From assembly GCA_965230415.1 (NCBI GenBank), contig CBDDKZ010000003.1, positions 372,001 through 436,000 of the forward strand: 64,000 nt of DNA. The letters are read 5' to 3'. Positions 24,556-33,463 of the stretch are shown here, piece by piece. The DNA comes from CBDDKZ01 sp965230415 (GTDB taxonomy: Bacteria; Bacteroidota; Bacteroidia; Cytophagales; JAAEPT01). The translations under genes and the position numbers were made by a program. The notes under the pieces are model-generated. The model searched no databases and was not told the DNA's origin. It saw only the letters and a list, made by a program, of their open reading frames with translations. The first letter of the stretch is position 1; each line of letters opens with the position of its first letter.

Positions 24556-26109
24556 CTAATAATTTTTGATCATTTTTTTTGCGAGCAATTCCAGGCCGTA
24601 TAATTTTATCTCATAGTACTTGGGATCTTTGCTATCCAGCACATCAGCTTCTTCGGTCGCTTTTCCTTTGTCCTCCACACGGTCCGGATAAATGCGTTCT
24701 TTAATCCAATTTATCTGTTCATAAGACCATACGTTATCAGCCCCGCTGGTTAAAATACCTTTGTCTTTGCCAAACAGTGTATCAAATAATTGATCGCGAT
24801 TAGCGGCATTTGCTGTTTCCTTCCATACCTGTGCCCACTGCGTTTTACTCACTTTACCTCGAAGTTTGTTTTTCGTTTTTTCATCCGACAAGCTTTCTTG
24901 AACGCAATTTTCCATCTGTAGGCGCAGATTTCTGCTGTCATAACGCTTTTCAAGAATGGTAATGAGTTCAGGTTTATTTGAAGTATTTCCAGCTGTTTCG
25001 GCCAACGATTGTTCGTTTGTCGAATCATCTGCATTTATTGGTTTGTCTATGCGTTCAAGGGCTACGTTATCGATCAAAAATGGGGGGTCTGCCATAATAC
25101 GGCCATACCCCTCTGTTAGGTGTACACCTACCCCTTTTTGTAGCCATTCTGCAGCTATACTTACTTTCTCTTTCAACACAAAAACAGCACCTTTACGAAT
25201 AATCAGACGTTCGGCATCAAAGGTTCCACGATGTCCATTAAAAGGCGTGTATTGATGAAAACGAATCGCCGATTTTTCCCAATTTATTTTAGCTTCGGAA
25301 TTACCAGTCAATTGTTCCCCGTTGATCTGCCAGGTGTATTCCCCAAATTCATTTAAGAAACATAAGTTACTTTCAGCATAAATATATTGTACTTCTTTCG
25401 ATTCGCTTTGAGTTTGCTCTGTTATTTCTTTTACTTTCTTCAGCTTTATATTCCCCCCATATTCAGCAGATTTACTCTTACCGATTTGAAATGTTTTTCC
25501 ATCAAGAAGATCGTTGATTTTTGACAGCAAATCTTTACTTTTCGATTGAACAGTGAGTTGAAATACTTGTCCGGCATTCAATGATCGATACAGATACATC
25601 TGACCATCCTTTGATGCCCCGCTTTGTCGATCTCGTGCAGATTTTAAACTGTCCGTAAAAGCCAGTTTATCAAGGTAATAGTAGGCGTTACATTGATCGT
25701 TTACCTGAGTTATATATCCTTCTCTGAGTTGTTTCGGTTTTGAAGTAGCCTCATTTTGCTTGCTCTTTTCATTTGCCTCAACATACAGAAATTCGTCTTC
25801 ATCATCTCGTTCATAAGATTTGGCATCCCTTTTCGCTCGAATGGAAAAAACCGCGGGCACAAAATAGCTTTCCTTACTATCCTTTATAACCGGATTAGCG
25901 TCACCAAATTGCACGGCACCTTTAAAAATTAAATTATTGATGTCTTCATCACTATATTTGCTATCGGGAGAAAATAACTGCCCGGCAACAATACCCCGAA
26001 AAACACTTCCGGGGATGTAGGTGAGCATATTAAAGTTCGATTCAGTTTTTGCCGATTCGAATAAAACAAGCGGATCTTGTAAATGGCAGGTGTAATAACT
26101 TCTATACAT
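24556..26109 (-). CDS. Csx10-like RAMP (Cas5-type) protein
   Basis: 517 residues. TYIPGSVFRGIVAGQL near residue 30 is the RAMP glycine motif, a Lys/Gly segment (FQIGKSKSAEYGGNIKL) lies near 215, and KGVGVHLTEGYGRIM near 335 is the glycine-rich loop. A helical C-terminal domain of ~170 residues follows. Size and arrangement fit Csx10, the Cas5-like subunit of type III-D, which would cap the crRNA 5' handle. Csx10 rather than another Cas5/Cas7 family is inferred. Confidence 0.65.
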   Translation of the reverse strand: MYRSYYTCHLQDPLVLFESAKTESNFNMLTYIPGSVFRGIVAGQLFSPDSKYSDEDINNLIFKGAVQFGDANPVIKDSKESYFVPAVFSIRAKRDAKSYERDDEDEFLYVEANEKSKQNEATSKPKQLREGYITQVNDQCNAYYYLDKLAFTDSLKSARDRQSGASKDGQMYLYRSLNAGQVFQLTVQSKSKDLLSKINDLLDGKTFQIGKSKSAEYGGNIKLKKVKEITEQTQSESKEVQYIYAESNLCFLNEFGEYTWQINGEQLTGNSEAKINWEKSAIRFHQYTPFNGHRGTFDAERLIIRKGAVFVLKEKVSIAAEWLQKGVGVHLTEGYGRIMADPPFLIDNVALERIDKPINADDSTNEQSLAETAGNTSNKPELITILEKRYDSRNLRLQMENCVQESLSDEKTKNKLRGKVSKTQWAQVWKETANAANRDQLFDTLFGKDKGILTSGADNVWSYEQINWIKERIYPDRVEDKGKATEEADVLDSKDPKYYEIKLYGLELLAKKMIKNY

Positions 26110-26113
26110 AGAT

Positions 26114-26641
26114 CTATATTTTATCTACGATGCAACGACCATACCCTCGATTTCTTTGCAACCCGAGGTGTTTGATATAGGGCATCCATTTTTTAAGTAA
26201 TTCTTTTTGTTCTACAGTCAATGATCTGACGGCAGCATGTAACGTTACGGGCACACACACTTCACTGGTGCGCAAAGAGCCGTGTTCTGCCTGTTTGTGA
26301 TTATCCAAACGCACAAAGGTTTTGTGTTCATAAAGCATGGAAGTAAGTGCTTTATTGTTTTTCAAATGAATTCTATCGTTGGTATGCAGGTGGGCACTTT
26401 CAAAAATAACGCTGGTTTCTTGCTTGTTTTCAAAGCCAAAAACCGCCTTAATTGTTGTTTCATCCGCTCCGGCATCCCTTGCCGCGTCAAGGAAAAGTCC
26501 TTTAAGTGTTTTTCCGGGGATATACGGCAGGTCATTGGTATCTTTAAGCACGGATGCATCCGATAGGTTGCCGCTGCCCTTGCCAGAACCGATCTGCCAG
26601 TACGATTGCATCTTAATGCTATAATTCAGTGTTTCCATCAT
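26114..26641 (-). CDS. Small Csm3/Cas7-like RAMP protein
   Basis: 175 residues forming a single RAMP domain: GSGKGSGNLSDASVL, LPYIPGKTLKGLFLDAA, and the C-terminal loop LQRNRGYGRCIVDKI. It overlaps the cas10 stop by four bases, and its own stop is five bases from the next gene. It is probably a Cas7-type backbone subunit. Confidence 0.8.
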   Translation of the reverse strand: MMETLNYSIKMQSYWQIGSGKGSGNLSDASVLKDTNDLPYIPGKTLKGLFLDAARDAGADETTIKAVFGFENKQETSVIFESAHLHTNDRIHLKNNKALTSMLYEHKTFVRLDNHKQAEHGSLRTSEVCVPVTLHAAVRSLTVEQKELLKKWMPYIKHLGLQRNRGYGRCIVDKI

Positions 26642-28161
26642 TTATCTGTTACTTTCACTGTATGTGCTGCCATGGTCATCAGTAAACTTTTTTCGTTTTT
26701 ATGGATCAAATCATACAAATCGGGTAGTTCCCTTGGTATGTTTTGTAGGATGCGACGCTTTAATTCATTTGCCATGTTCAAATCTGTAAAGGAAGTTGCT
26801 AACCACTCTCGTATACCATTGACTGGGGCATCTTCACGGTTCAACAGATCTAAATGACCTTGCAACTCTTTTTCTGTAGGGCATTGTATAGAACTATTAT
26901 CATTACCTCCAATCAGATAAGGTCCGTATTCAAAAGATTTTATTTCACGTTCAACTATACCTTCGTAATCTTCGAGAAATGAGTCACGTACCAGATGAAA
27001 CTGAAAGGCAGAGGCTTTTCTTTCGGTCTTATCTTTCGCATAGCGGCATAAATCTTCAGCCAGATGTGCCGCATAATGAAAAGGAAATTTCTCTTTCACA
27101 AATGCGATGCCTGCACATGCAGTGAGTCCTTCTAGTTTGAGTTCTTCTAATAATGTAGCGCTTTCTTTTTCGAATGCATCCAGATAGACTGTCGTAAATT
27201 TAATGGCAAGATCGGCACGAATAATAAACGTAAAATCGTCTCCACCCATTACCAGCGGACGTATATGCAGGTACTTGTCCCCCTTTTCGTTAGGATCTTT
27301 GACATCTGCACAGGATTCAAGGACCTGCTCATCCAAAACTACCGTTTTCAGGGCTTTATTATAGGCACCTAAGGTCGCCTGCTCAATTTTTTTGGAAAAT
27401 ACTTTCAGTTTTTCTGCTAAACCATCTCCGGCATACTTTTGCTCCAATTCCTTTAAACGTTTTCCCATACCATTACCATCGGCATGAACCACCGCTAACC
27501 AACTTTTTGAGCCGCCTGTGCTTATGTGGCTAAATTCTGTTGGATAACTATATGAAGCATAGGCTTCAGGAATCGATGCTTTATGATCTAAAGTAGTATT
27601 TCTATGTTGCTTGTTTTTGGAGTTTTTCGGGTTATATCGCTCTGCGTAATGTTTAGCGTGCAAGATGGCATCAAAGTACTCATCATCAGGTTTGTCCATT
27701 TTTTTGTCCCATTTGTGATAATAAAGAGCCGCTCCCCCGGTACGTGGCGCGCGCGCTCTGGCAATAATGTTTGCGTCGCTGGAGTATAAAGGAACATTAC
27801 GTTGACTGGCTAGGGCAATATCCAGTTTTTCTTTCGCTGCTTTGTAATCCCCTATATACTCAACCACGGCCTGGCTAAAGGAAACCCCACTAATGTATTG
27901 TTCCAAAAACTCCGGATATTCGCAGTATAAGCGCTCAGCATCAACTTTATTCGTTAAAAAACGAATGTTACCGGCTGCGGTACGTATTATATCACCGGAA
28001 ATCACACTGTTTGCCTGGGAAATAAATTGCCGAAATAAAGTTGTGCATAGTTGTTCAACTATTTCACTACCACCAATAATTTCAATCAGTCGATTCGATT
28101 GAAAAATATATGGCTGTATACCTGTTACAGTTAATCCGTATAAATGTGTGTGCTTATTCAT
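26638..28161 (-). CDS. cas10: Cas10 (HD-less) with GGDD cyclase motif
   Basis: 507 residues, short for Cas10 because no N-terminal HD nuclease domain is present. The N-terminal motif QPYIFQSNRLIEIIGGSE is typical of Cas10/Cmr2 palm proteins. HADGNGMG is the first palm motif (about residue 227), and PLVMGGDDFTFI holds the GGDD (about 303-306) needed to make cyclic oligoadenylates. A helical C-terminal domain completes the protein. It is the first gene of the minus-strand operon. An intact GGDD without HD predicts signalling through a second messenger, but no recognised CARF effector is encoded in the window. Confidence 0.92.
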   Translation of the reverse strand: MNKHTHLYGLTVTGIQPYIFQSNRLIEIIGGSEIVEQLCTTLFRQFISQANSVISGDIIRTAAGNIRFLTNKVDAERLYCEYPEFLEQYISGVSFSQAVVEYIGDYKAAKEKLDIALASQRNVPLYSSDANIIARARAPRTGGAALYYHKWDKKMDKPDDEYFDAILHAKHYAERYNPKNSKNKQHRNTTLDHKASIPEAYASYSYPTEFSHISTGGSKSWLAVVHADGNGMGKRLKELEQKYAGDGLAEKLKVFSKKIEQATLGAYNKALKTVVLDEQVLESCADVKDPNEKGDKYLHIRPLVMGGDDFTFIIRADLAIKFTTVYLDAFEKESATLLEELKLEGLTACAGIAFVKEKFPFHYAAHLAEDLCRYAKDKTERKASAFQFHLVRDSFLEDYEGIVEREIKSFEYGPYLIGGNDNSSIQCPTEKELQGHLDLLNREDAPVNGIREWLATSFTDLNMANELKRRILQNIPRELPDLYDLIHKNEKSLLMTMAAHTVKVTDK

Positions 28162-28531
28162 TCAGTTTAAAAATTAAATTCTACAGCAAAAAGCACCTTT
28201 CACTGCAGCGCATGTTTAAATATTATTTCTATGCTTTATTGACAATAAAAATTCAATAAAGCAGGGTAAAGTTATAGTCGAAAAATACACTCGAAAACAT
28301 CGAAAAAGATGTACTTTCCACATGACTAAAAGTAAGAAGTAATTTTTTAATCTAAAAAAATAATGCCTAAAAAATATTCTTTTGAAAAGCATGCAAAAAT
28401 CGCACTGGCAGTACCATGCTAAGGATGATCATATAGCAGAAAATAGATTATTTTTTTATACATTAAGCGTTTTTAACTAACCTAGTAAAAGGTGGAATCT
28501 AATTCTATTTTTAAATCTTATAACACTCCAT
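28162..28531. other. Intergenic region upstream of cas10
   Basis: About 370 bp with no gene. It must hold the promoter of the cas10 operon on the minus strand. GTAAAGTTATAG near 28268 resembles a weak -7 box in that direction, but no convincing pair was found. Confidence 0.35.
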
Positions 28532-29082
28532 ATGAATAATCAGGCAAGCAATTGGGCACATTATAAAGACAAACTGGCCATTTTTTTGGCGCAAGAGCTT
28601 CGATTGGTGCTACCACTATGAATGGAGATGCAATGTTGAGTGCTTAGGACCTTAGAAATAAAATTTGGGCTGAATTTGTACTTACCAAAGAAGAAAGAGC
28701 CAATTATGACTTTAAGAATTTGGCCTCCATGAGTCTTGAACATGCCTCATCACTCACTGAAACTAATGTCGCTCGAAGAACACTCGAATTGCCAATCCGC
28801 AATAACTATGAGGCACAAAAAACACTTTGGCAACATGCTGTCGTTCCATTTCTCAATCCTAAAGCCTTATTTACAACAAATTATGATAACCTGATTGAGT
28901 TAGGTTACCAAATTCATTGCGGCGGTGATAATGTAGACAAAATTCAGGAAGTTTATGGCGATCTGAACTATTCTGAACAGTTTGTACCCGTTTTCAAACC
29001 ACATGGCTCCATATCAAAGAAAAACTCTGAAGTGCTAAATGGCTGCATTGTCATTACACATTTTGATGTTATAAGAAAATAA
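28532..29082 (+). pseudogene. Decayed SIR2-domain (SIR2_2-like) defence gene
   Basis: The frame starts MNNQASNWAHYKDKLAIF, then shifts at a run of seven T into GARASIGATT, a Sir2 NAD-binding motif normally read GAGAS. A TAG follows MLSA, after which the frame is open to 29082 with TLWQHAVVPFLNPKALFTTNYDNL and VPVFKPHGS, both characteristic of SIR2-like defence proteins. The part after the catalytic domain is missing. It is a frameshifted, stop-containing, truncated remnant of an NAD-consuming defence enzyme next to the CRISPR locus. Confidence 0.8.
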
Positions 29083-29660
29083 ACTCAAGATCGTTGGGAT
29101 ACAGAGCTCAGATGATACTTCAGTGTAAGCTGTCCGTTTTCAATACTAGTACTTTTAACAATTGCTTTCTCTTCACTATCGTAACATATCCCTATTTCCT
29201 CAGGTGTGTTAGATTTTTTTATACAAAAGCTCATCGAGATCACTAAGTTTAGTTGTCTGGGAGTTTTTGCAAGTTTGAGTTAGTCATTCCAGTAACTTAA
29301 AATTCACTTAAGAGCTTAGGGATACTTTGAATCATTCAATTTGTTTTTAAAAATGTTAATAAGTTTAATACAAGATTGTTAGTATAAATCATCATTATTT
29401 ATGACGTCCTGTGTATGAATACAAAAGGTTGTACTCTTTCCGGATCAAAGTATTTCACCATAAGTTCTGAATTGAATTATTTATTGTAGTTAAGTGTGTA
29501 TGACAACATCACTATAGTGAATACCTATATTTAGTACATCCTACCAAAGTACCACCTTTGAATCATTGACTTTTCAATCCAAATTTGACCAAAGGCTTAT
29601 TGGTTTAAAGACCGTCATTAAGGGCTGTTAATTAATTGTTTAAAGAGAAAAGAAACAGTA
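29083..29660. other. Intergenic region upstream of the envelope/particle operon
   Basis: No secure gene. A 49-codon minus-strand frame (29085-29234; MSFCIKKSNTPEEIGICYDS...) has protein-like composition and may be a gene scrap. The rest is AT-rich and should contain the promoter of the operon starting at 29661; no clear TAnnTTTG box was found close to it. Confidence 0.35.
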
Positions 29661-29828
29661 ATGGTCAATTTCAAAGACATAGACAAAAGAATGATTGTAC
29701 CTGGCTTGCTCATTTTAATAGGTGGAGTAGCGTTAGGGGCTTTTGTCGTTCGTCCTCAAATGGACAAGGTAAAAGAAAAGAGAAAGTTGGCGAAAAAAAC
29801 AGGGGATAATAAGTCAAAGGAAGGGTGA
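29661..29828 (+). CDS. 55-residue single-span membrane protein, first gene of the operon
   Basis: MVNFKDIDKRMIVPG precedes a transmembrane helix (LLILIGGVALGAFVV, about 15-30), followed by a strongly basic tail (KVKEKRKLAKKTGDNKSK). The plan of one span plus a charged tail recurs in most proteins downstream. It is separated from the next gene by 75 bases and lies on the same strand. No family is recognised. Confidence 0.6.
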   Translation: MVNFKDIDKRMIVPGLLILIGGVALGAFVVRPQMDKVKEKRKLAKKTGDNKSKEG

Positions 29829-29903
29829 GCCAAAGTAGGCTTTCACCCAATTGAACGGTGAAAAACCGTCTAAAATTGATTTTAAACTAAAAGATTAAAA
29901 GTC

Positions 29904-30761
29904 ATGAATTATAGTGATGATATGCTTGCGTATGAATTAGATGCGGAAGAAGAATTTGACGACTTTGACTTCGATGAAGACGATTTCGATTCGGGTTTGG
30001 ACGGCAACGAAGATGCGATGATGGACAATGAGTTTGAAGAGGTCGAATACCTCGATGAGGTAGACGATGATGATTTTGATGATTATCGCTCCACTTCTAT
30101 TGGGAAAATTAATCCAAATGATCGTACACTGACATTTGTTGTCACAAACACATCCGGTGCAGATGCGAAAGCTATTTTGTTTGGTGGGCACGAATCAGCT
30201 GCGCAACCAGCCGGTGTGGAAGTAATTGTACAGGAGTCGAGCCATAGCTTTGTTCGTTCGAGTACGGCCTCAAATCCAATCATGATCCAGGGCTTAAAGC
30301 TGTCTGTCAGTGATCAGTTGCAATTTGACAACGTATTGAATCTGAAAACGCAAACAGCACAAGGTAGTAACACGGAACGCGTATACCAACCGCGAAATGC
30401 TACCAGCCCGGCGAACTTTACTTCAACTTTGATCGATGATTCCTCCTTCTCTTACCAGGTTGGTGGTGAAAATTCCATTGAGGTGATAGTAAAAGATGGC
30501 GTAACGATGGTATTTACCTTCACAATACGTGCAAGAGCTAATATGAGCAATATCCTCGATGGAAATAATGTTGCAGAAATGTCCAGTACACCACGAACAA
30601 CAGGTGTTCCAGGAATCGATTTATTGCGCAAACAAACACGCAAACCGTTCGGATTAAGACCAAAAGGCAAGCGAAAACGAGTAGTAAAAAGAGTGCGAAA
30701 ATCTCCTGCCCGTAGAAGCTCAGGGCGACGACCTGGCATGCGAAGATTTAACCGGAGATAA
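29904..30761 (+). CDS. Charge-segregated beta-rich protein, candidate structural subunit
   Basis: 285 residues in three parts. Residues 1-58 are extremely acidic (EEEFDDFDFDEDDFD). About 65-225 is beta-rich, beginning with TLTFVVTNTSGADAKAILFG. The last ~45 are strongly basic (KGKRKRVVKRVRKSPARR). An acidic arm, a jelly-roll-sized core and a basic tail suit a capsid-like or scaffold subunit that contacts nucleic acid or membrane. The opening strand motif (x-TNTS...LFG) resembles VSITNTSSRSRTVTLWG in the beta-propeller gene at 34677. I do not recognise the family; single jelly-roll is an inference. Confidence 0.6.
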   Translation: MNYSDDMLAYELDAEEEFDDFDFDEDDFDSGLDGNEDAMMDNEFEEVEYLDEVDDDDFDDYRSTSIGKINPNDRTLTFVVTNTSGADAKAILFGGHESAAQPAGVEVIVQESSHSFVRSSTASNPIMIQGLKLSVSDQLQFDNVLNLKTQTAQGSNTERVYQPRNATSPANFTSTLIDDSSFSYQVGGENSIEVIVKDGVTMVFTFTIRARANMSNILDGNNVAEMSSTPRTTGVPGIDLLRKQTRKPFGLRPKGKRKRVVKRVRKSPARRSSGRRPGMRRFNRR

Positions 30762-30861
30762 TACTTTAGTCAAAGCTTCGAGGATGGAAAGATGACAGCC
30801 AAAGTATTGCGAATAGCCTGCTTTGGCTGTTTTTGTTCGAATCAAATAATAAGACTGTTGA

Positions 30862-31509
30862 ATGGAAAGAAAGCGAAATAAAAAAAGAGGGAAATTCATG
30901 CAAAACCGAATTGCCTATATTGTTTATGGAAATCCTCGAGAAGCCAAGAGCGTTTTGCAAAAGCACGGTTTCGAACCATCACGAAACATTCATCAATTAG
31001 TTCATGATGTGAAAGACCTGGTTCGTAAAAAGGGTCGTGTAGCTGTAAAAGAATTAGTTTCGATTCATCCAGACAGAAGAATGATCATGAAATGGAGTGG
31101 TTCAAAAGACGAAGGCTTTTGCACTGCATGTAAGAATTATTCATACAATTCCCATGACGATTATTGTACTGCATGTGGCCACAGCAACTATAATGAAAGC
31201 GGAAGCTTAAGTAAACTTCTTGATACCATCTCTGAGATGGATGTAGAATCTTTGAACAAACATTATCAAGATACTTTGTATGAGTCAAATCAAAATCCAG
31301 AAGATAAATTGCTGGCTGAAGAGGTGCAAATTCTGTGGAACGAATTGAGAAAACGAATCAATGAGCCCGAAGATAAGAATACCATGAAGCAACTTGAAGT
31401 GTTTGCAGCGCCTTATAAAACACCTCAAGGCTTAGTCGTCTTAGGAGTAGCTGTCATGGCAGGTGTTTTGATTGCGAATTCGATTGCTAACCGAAGAGCA
31501 AAATGTTAA
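30862..31509 (+). CDS. Zinc-ribbon membrane protein of the operon
   Basis: 215 residues from the first ATG; an ATG at 30898 (MQNRIAYIVYG) is also plausible and removes a basic leader. CTACKNY...DDYCTACGH holds two Cys-x-x-Cys pairs of a zinc ribbon (about 90-111). The N-terminal ~50 residues (PREAKSVLQKHGFEPS...) resemble those of the next gene. A transmembrane helix lies at the C-terminus (LVVLGVAVMAGVLIANSIAN). It overlaps the next gene by seven bases. Confidence 0.6.
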   Translation: MERKRNKKRGKFMQNRIAYIVYGNPREAKSVLQKHGFEPSRNIHQLVHDVKDLVRKKGRVAVKELVSIHPDRRMIMKWSGSKDEGFCTACKNYSYNSHDDYCTACGHSNYNESGSLSKLLDTISEMDVESLNKHYQDTLYESNQNPEDKLLAEEVQILWNELRKRINEPEDKNTMKQLEVFAAPYKTPQGLVVLGVAVMAGVLIANSIANRRAKC

Positions 31510-32132
31510 GTGTAAAGGAGACCAAAGTCAAGAAAAATAGAGCTGTTGAGTTAAATCGACAGGAAAAAGCAATTTTCCGGTTAATCGGGATGACACTCAT
31601 TGATCGTCCTGATGAAATCAAAAAATTACTTCTTCAATTTGGTTTTGAACTCCCTAAAAAACCTAAGCGATCAGAATTAACAGATATTATTATCCAAGCC
31701 ATTCTAGAACGTAATCAAGCGTTTAATATATCATTAGCAGAAATATTGGCTAACCAAAAAATACCGGACAATCACGATAAATTCAAAAAAAAAGATGTAG
31801 CAAGTGCGGCAAAGGCTACTAATGTTACGGTGGGCGCAGATCCGATCTCTGCTATTGCTGGCGCAATTGGGTCCATATTTAGTTTTGCCGGAAATATCGC
31901 AAATAAGAAGACGCTTAAAGAGCAAGCGCGCAAGGAATCGTTTCTCAGTATGCTCAAAATGCAAAATGAGAATAAGAAGGTAATTCAAAAACCAAAAAGT
32001 ATCATGGAAGATAAACGAATAATTATTGGAGTTGGTATAGTGTCTTTAATAACTGTTGGTGGTTTGATTTTCTGGAATATGAAAAAGAAGAGTAAAAATC
32101 AAAGTTTGAATGTAAAACCTGAAAGTCAATGA
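31503..32132 (+). CDS. Membrane protein with C-terminal span
   Basis: 209 residues. The N-terminal part (DRPDEIKKLLLQFGFELPKKPKRSELTD) looks paralogous to the N-terminus of the previous gene. A central Ala/Gly-rich, weakly hydrophobic stretch (PISAIAGAIGSIFSFAG, about 117-133) could insert in membranes. The C-terminal helix IIIGVGIVSLITVGGLIFW (about 174-192) is followed by KKKSK. It overlaps both neighbours by a few bases. Confidence 0.55.
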   Translation: MLSVKETKVKKNRAVELNRQEKAIFRLIGMTLIDRPDEIKKLLLQFGFELPKKPKRSELTDIIIQAILERNQAFNISLAEILANQKIPDNHDKFKKKDVASAAKATNVTVGADPISAIAGAIGSIFSFAGNIANKKTLKEQARKESFLSMLKMQNENKKVIQKPKSIMEDKRIIIGVGIVSLITVGGLIFWNMKKKSKNQSLNVKPESQ

Positions 32133-32545
32133 TAACAAATAGTCAATTCGGTTTTAACGGTATGGACGATGAATATGATGAATTTTGTTTGTCCAGACGG
32201 TGTAAACAACGAAAAAAAGAGCGTCACAAAGCTCGAATGTCAAGAAAAGAGTCTCGAACTGACCAACGTAGAGCTGAAACAGAGTTGATGCGAGCAGAGA
32301 CATCTATTCTAAAACGTTCTGCGAATATGCCAACTGTACCTGCAAATGTTACGCCTACTCCAACAATCATCCAACAAGCTCATGCACAGCCGGCTGCCCC
32401 TAAGCCACAAGGAATGCAGGTAGGAATAGGGAATAACAAATTGATGTTGTTGCTGGGAGTACTGGCTGTAGGGGGCTTTTTATATACAAAAATGAAATCC
32501 GGGAAAAATAGTATGGATATCGTAAATCCATCACCGACTTCATAA
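32129..32545 (+). CDS. Small basic membrane protein with YDEF motif
   Basis: 138 residues. The N-terminus has DDEYDEF, then a strongly basic helix (RRCKQRKKERHKARMSRK), a Pro/Thr/Ala-rich linker (VPANVTPTPTIIQQ), and a transmembrane helix (LMLLLGVLAVGGFLYT) near the C-terminus. The acidic YDE start followed by a basic stretch recurs at 32564 and 33464. It overlaps the previous stop by four bases. Confidence 0.55.
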   Translation: MITNSQFGFNGMDDEYDEFCLSRRCKQRKKERHKARMSRKESRTDQRRAETELMRAETSILKRSANMPTVPANVTPTPTIIQQAHAQPAAPKPQGMQVGIGNNKLMLLLGVLAVGGFLYTKMKSGKNSMDIVNPSPTS

Positions 32546-32563
32546 ATAATTAAATCCATAGCA

Positions 32564-33205
32564 ATGAATTCATTCATAACAGATCCAAACAATTTAGTGA
32601 GTGTTGCTTATGTCAACGAAGAATACGACATGTATAACGATGACCAATATGATGAAATTTTAGGCCGCATAATTAAAAATCGTGCAAAGCGAAGAGCCAA
32701 TAATCCTAAAGTGGTTGAGCGTCTTGTAAAAAAGGATTTAAAGAGAATGCGACTTGGCAAGGAGCCTAAGCGACCTGATTTAGTCGATAAGTATCTTCAG
32801 AGTGGAGGCCAAAATGTCAAGAAAACAAGGAGGACTAAAAAGCAGGCAATTGATGAACACGAAGTAGGGGATAAAACCACAGGAGGCGTTCGATTTAACT
32901 CAAGACCTGTTAGCATGGACAAAACGGCACCAAAAGGAAGCGTAGCAAACCCAATAAACAGCAAAGACCTCAAAGTGCATAAAAAAATCAATGATGCCAA
33001 GCAAAACGAAATGATAACAATGCAGGAAGAATTGAGGACTGAAGGATTAAAAAAACGGGTGGAACAGGAAGATTTAAAATCTGAAAAATTGAAACAGCAA
33101 GCCGGAATGTTTGGTGCAGGAAAAAACGCCATGTATTTGGCGATAGCCGTGGGTACTTTTGTGGCCTATAAAATGGTAAGTGGAAAAGCGTCAGCTTCTA
33201 AATAA
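32564..33205 (+). CDS. Basic membrane protein with YDEI motif
   Basis: 213 residues. MNSFITDPNNLVSVAYVNEE leads into NDDQYDEILGRIIKNRAKRR, then a long, basic, probably disordered or helical middle. The C-terminal span is MYLAIAVGTFVAYKMVSG. Architecture is shared with 32129 and 33464; unknown function. Confidence 0.55.
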   Translation: MNSFITDPNNLVSVAYVNEEYDMYNDDQYDEILGRIIKNRAKRRANNPKVVERLVKKDLKRMRLGKEPKRPDLVDKYLQSGGQNVKKTRRTKKQAIDEHEVGDKTTGGVRFNSRPVSMDKTAPKGSVANPINSKDLKVHKKINDAKQNEMITMQEELRTEGLKKRVEQEDLKSEKLKQQAGMFGAGKNAMYLAIAVGTFVAYKMVSGKASASK

Positions 33206-33222
33206 GAAAATTTAAAGTTGTA

Positions 33223-33453
33223 ATGAACGGCTTGTTTGTCAATGTTAACGAAGAGGATGTAACAACAGATGGAGTCATTGCACAAGGGTTCTTATTTGCT
33301 TCGGTTAAAAATGTTGGTAACCAGGTAATACAAGTGAATGGAGTGGATTTGCAACCAGGTGAAGCGAAGAGTTACCCATTTGTAGGCAAAGGATATGAAG
33401 CAATACCTTATACCACTAATGGTTCTACGATTCGGCTTATGACAATAGTATAA
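33223..33453 (+). CDS. 76-residue all-beta protein
   Basis: No membrane span or signal. Short alternating strands (GFLFASVKNVGNQVIQVNGVDL, read as two strands around GNQ) and PGEAKSYPFVGKGYEAIPY suggest a small beta barrel or sandwich such as a spike, cement or decoration subunit. It lies 17 bases after the previous gene and 10 before the next. Confidence 0.5.
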   Translation: MNGLFVNVNEEDVTTDGVIAQGFLFASVKNVGNQVIQVNGVDLQPGEAKSYPFVGKGYEAIPYTTNGSTIRLMTIV

Positions 33454-33463
33454 ATAGAAGAAA

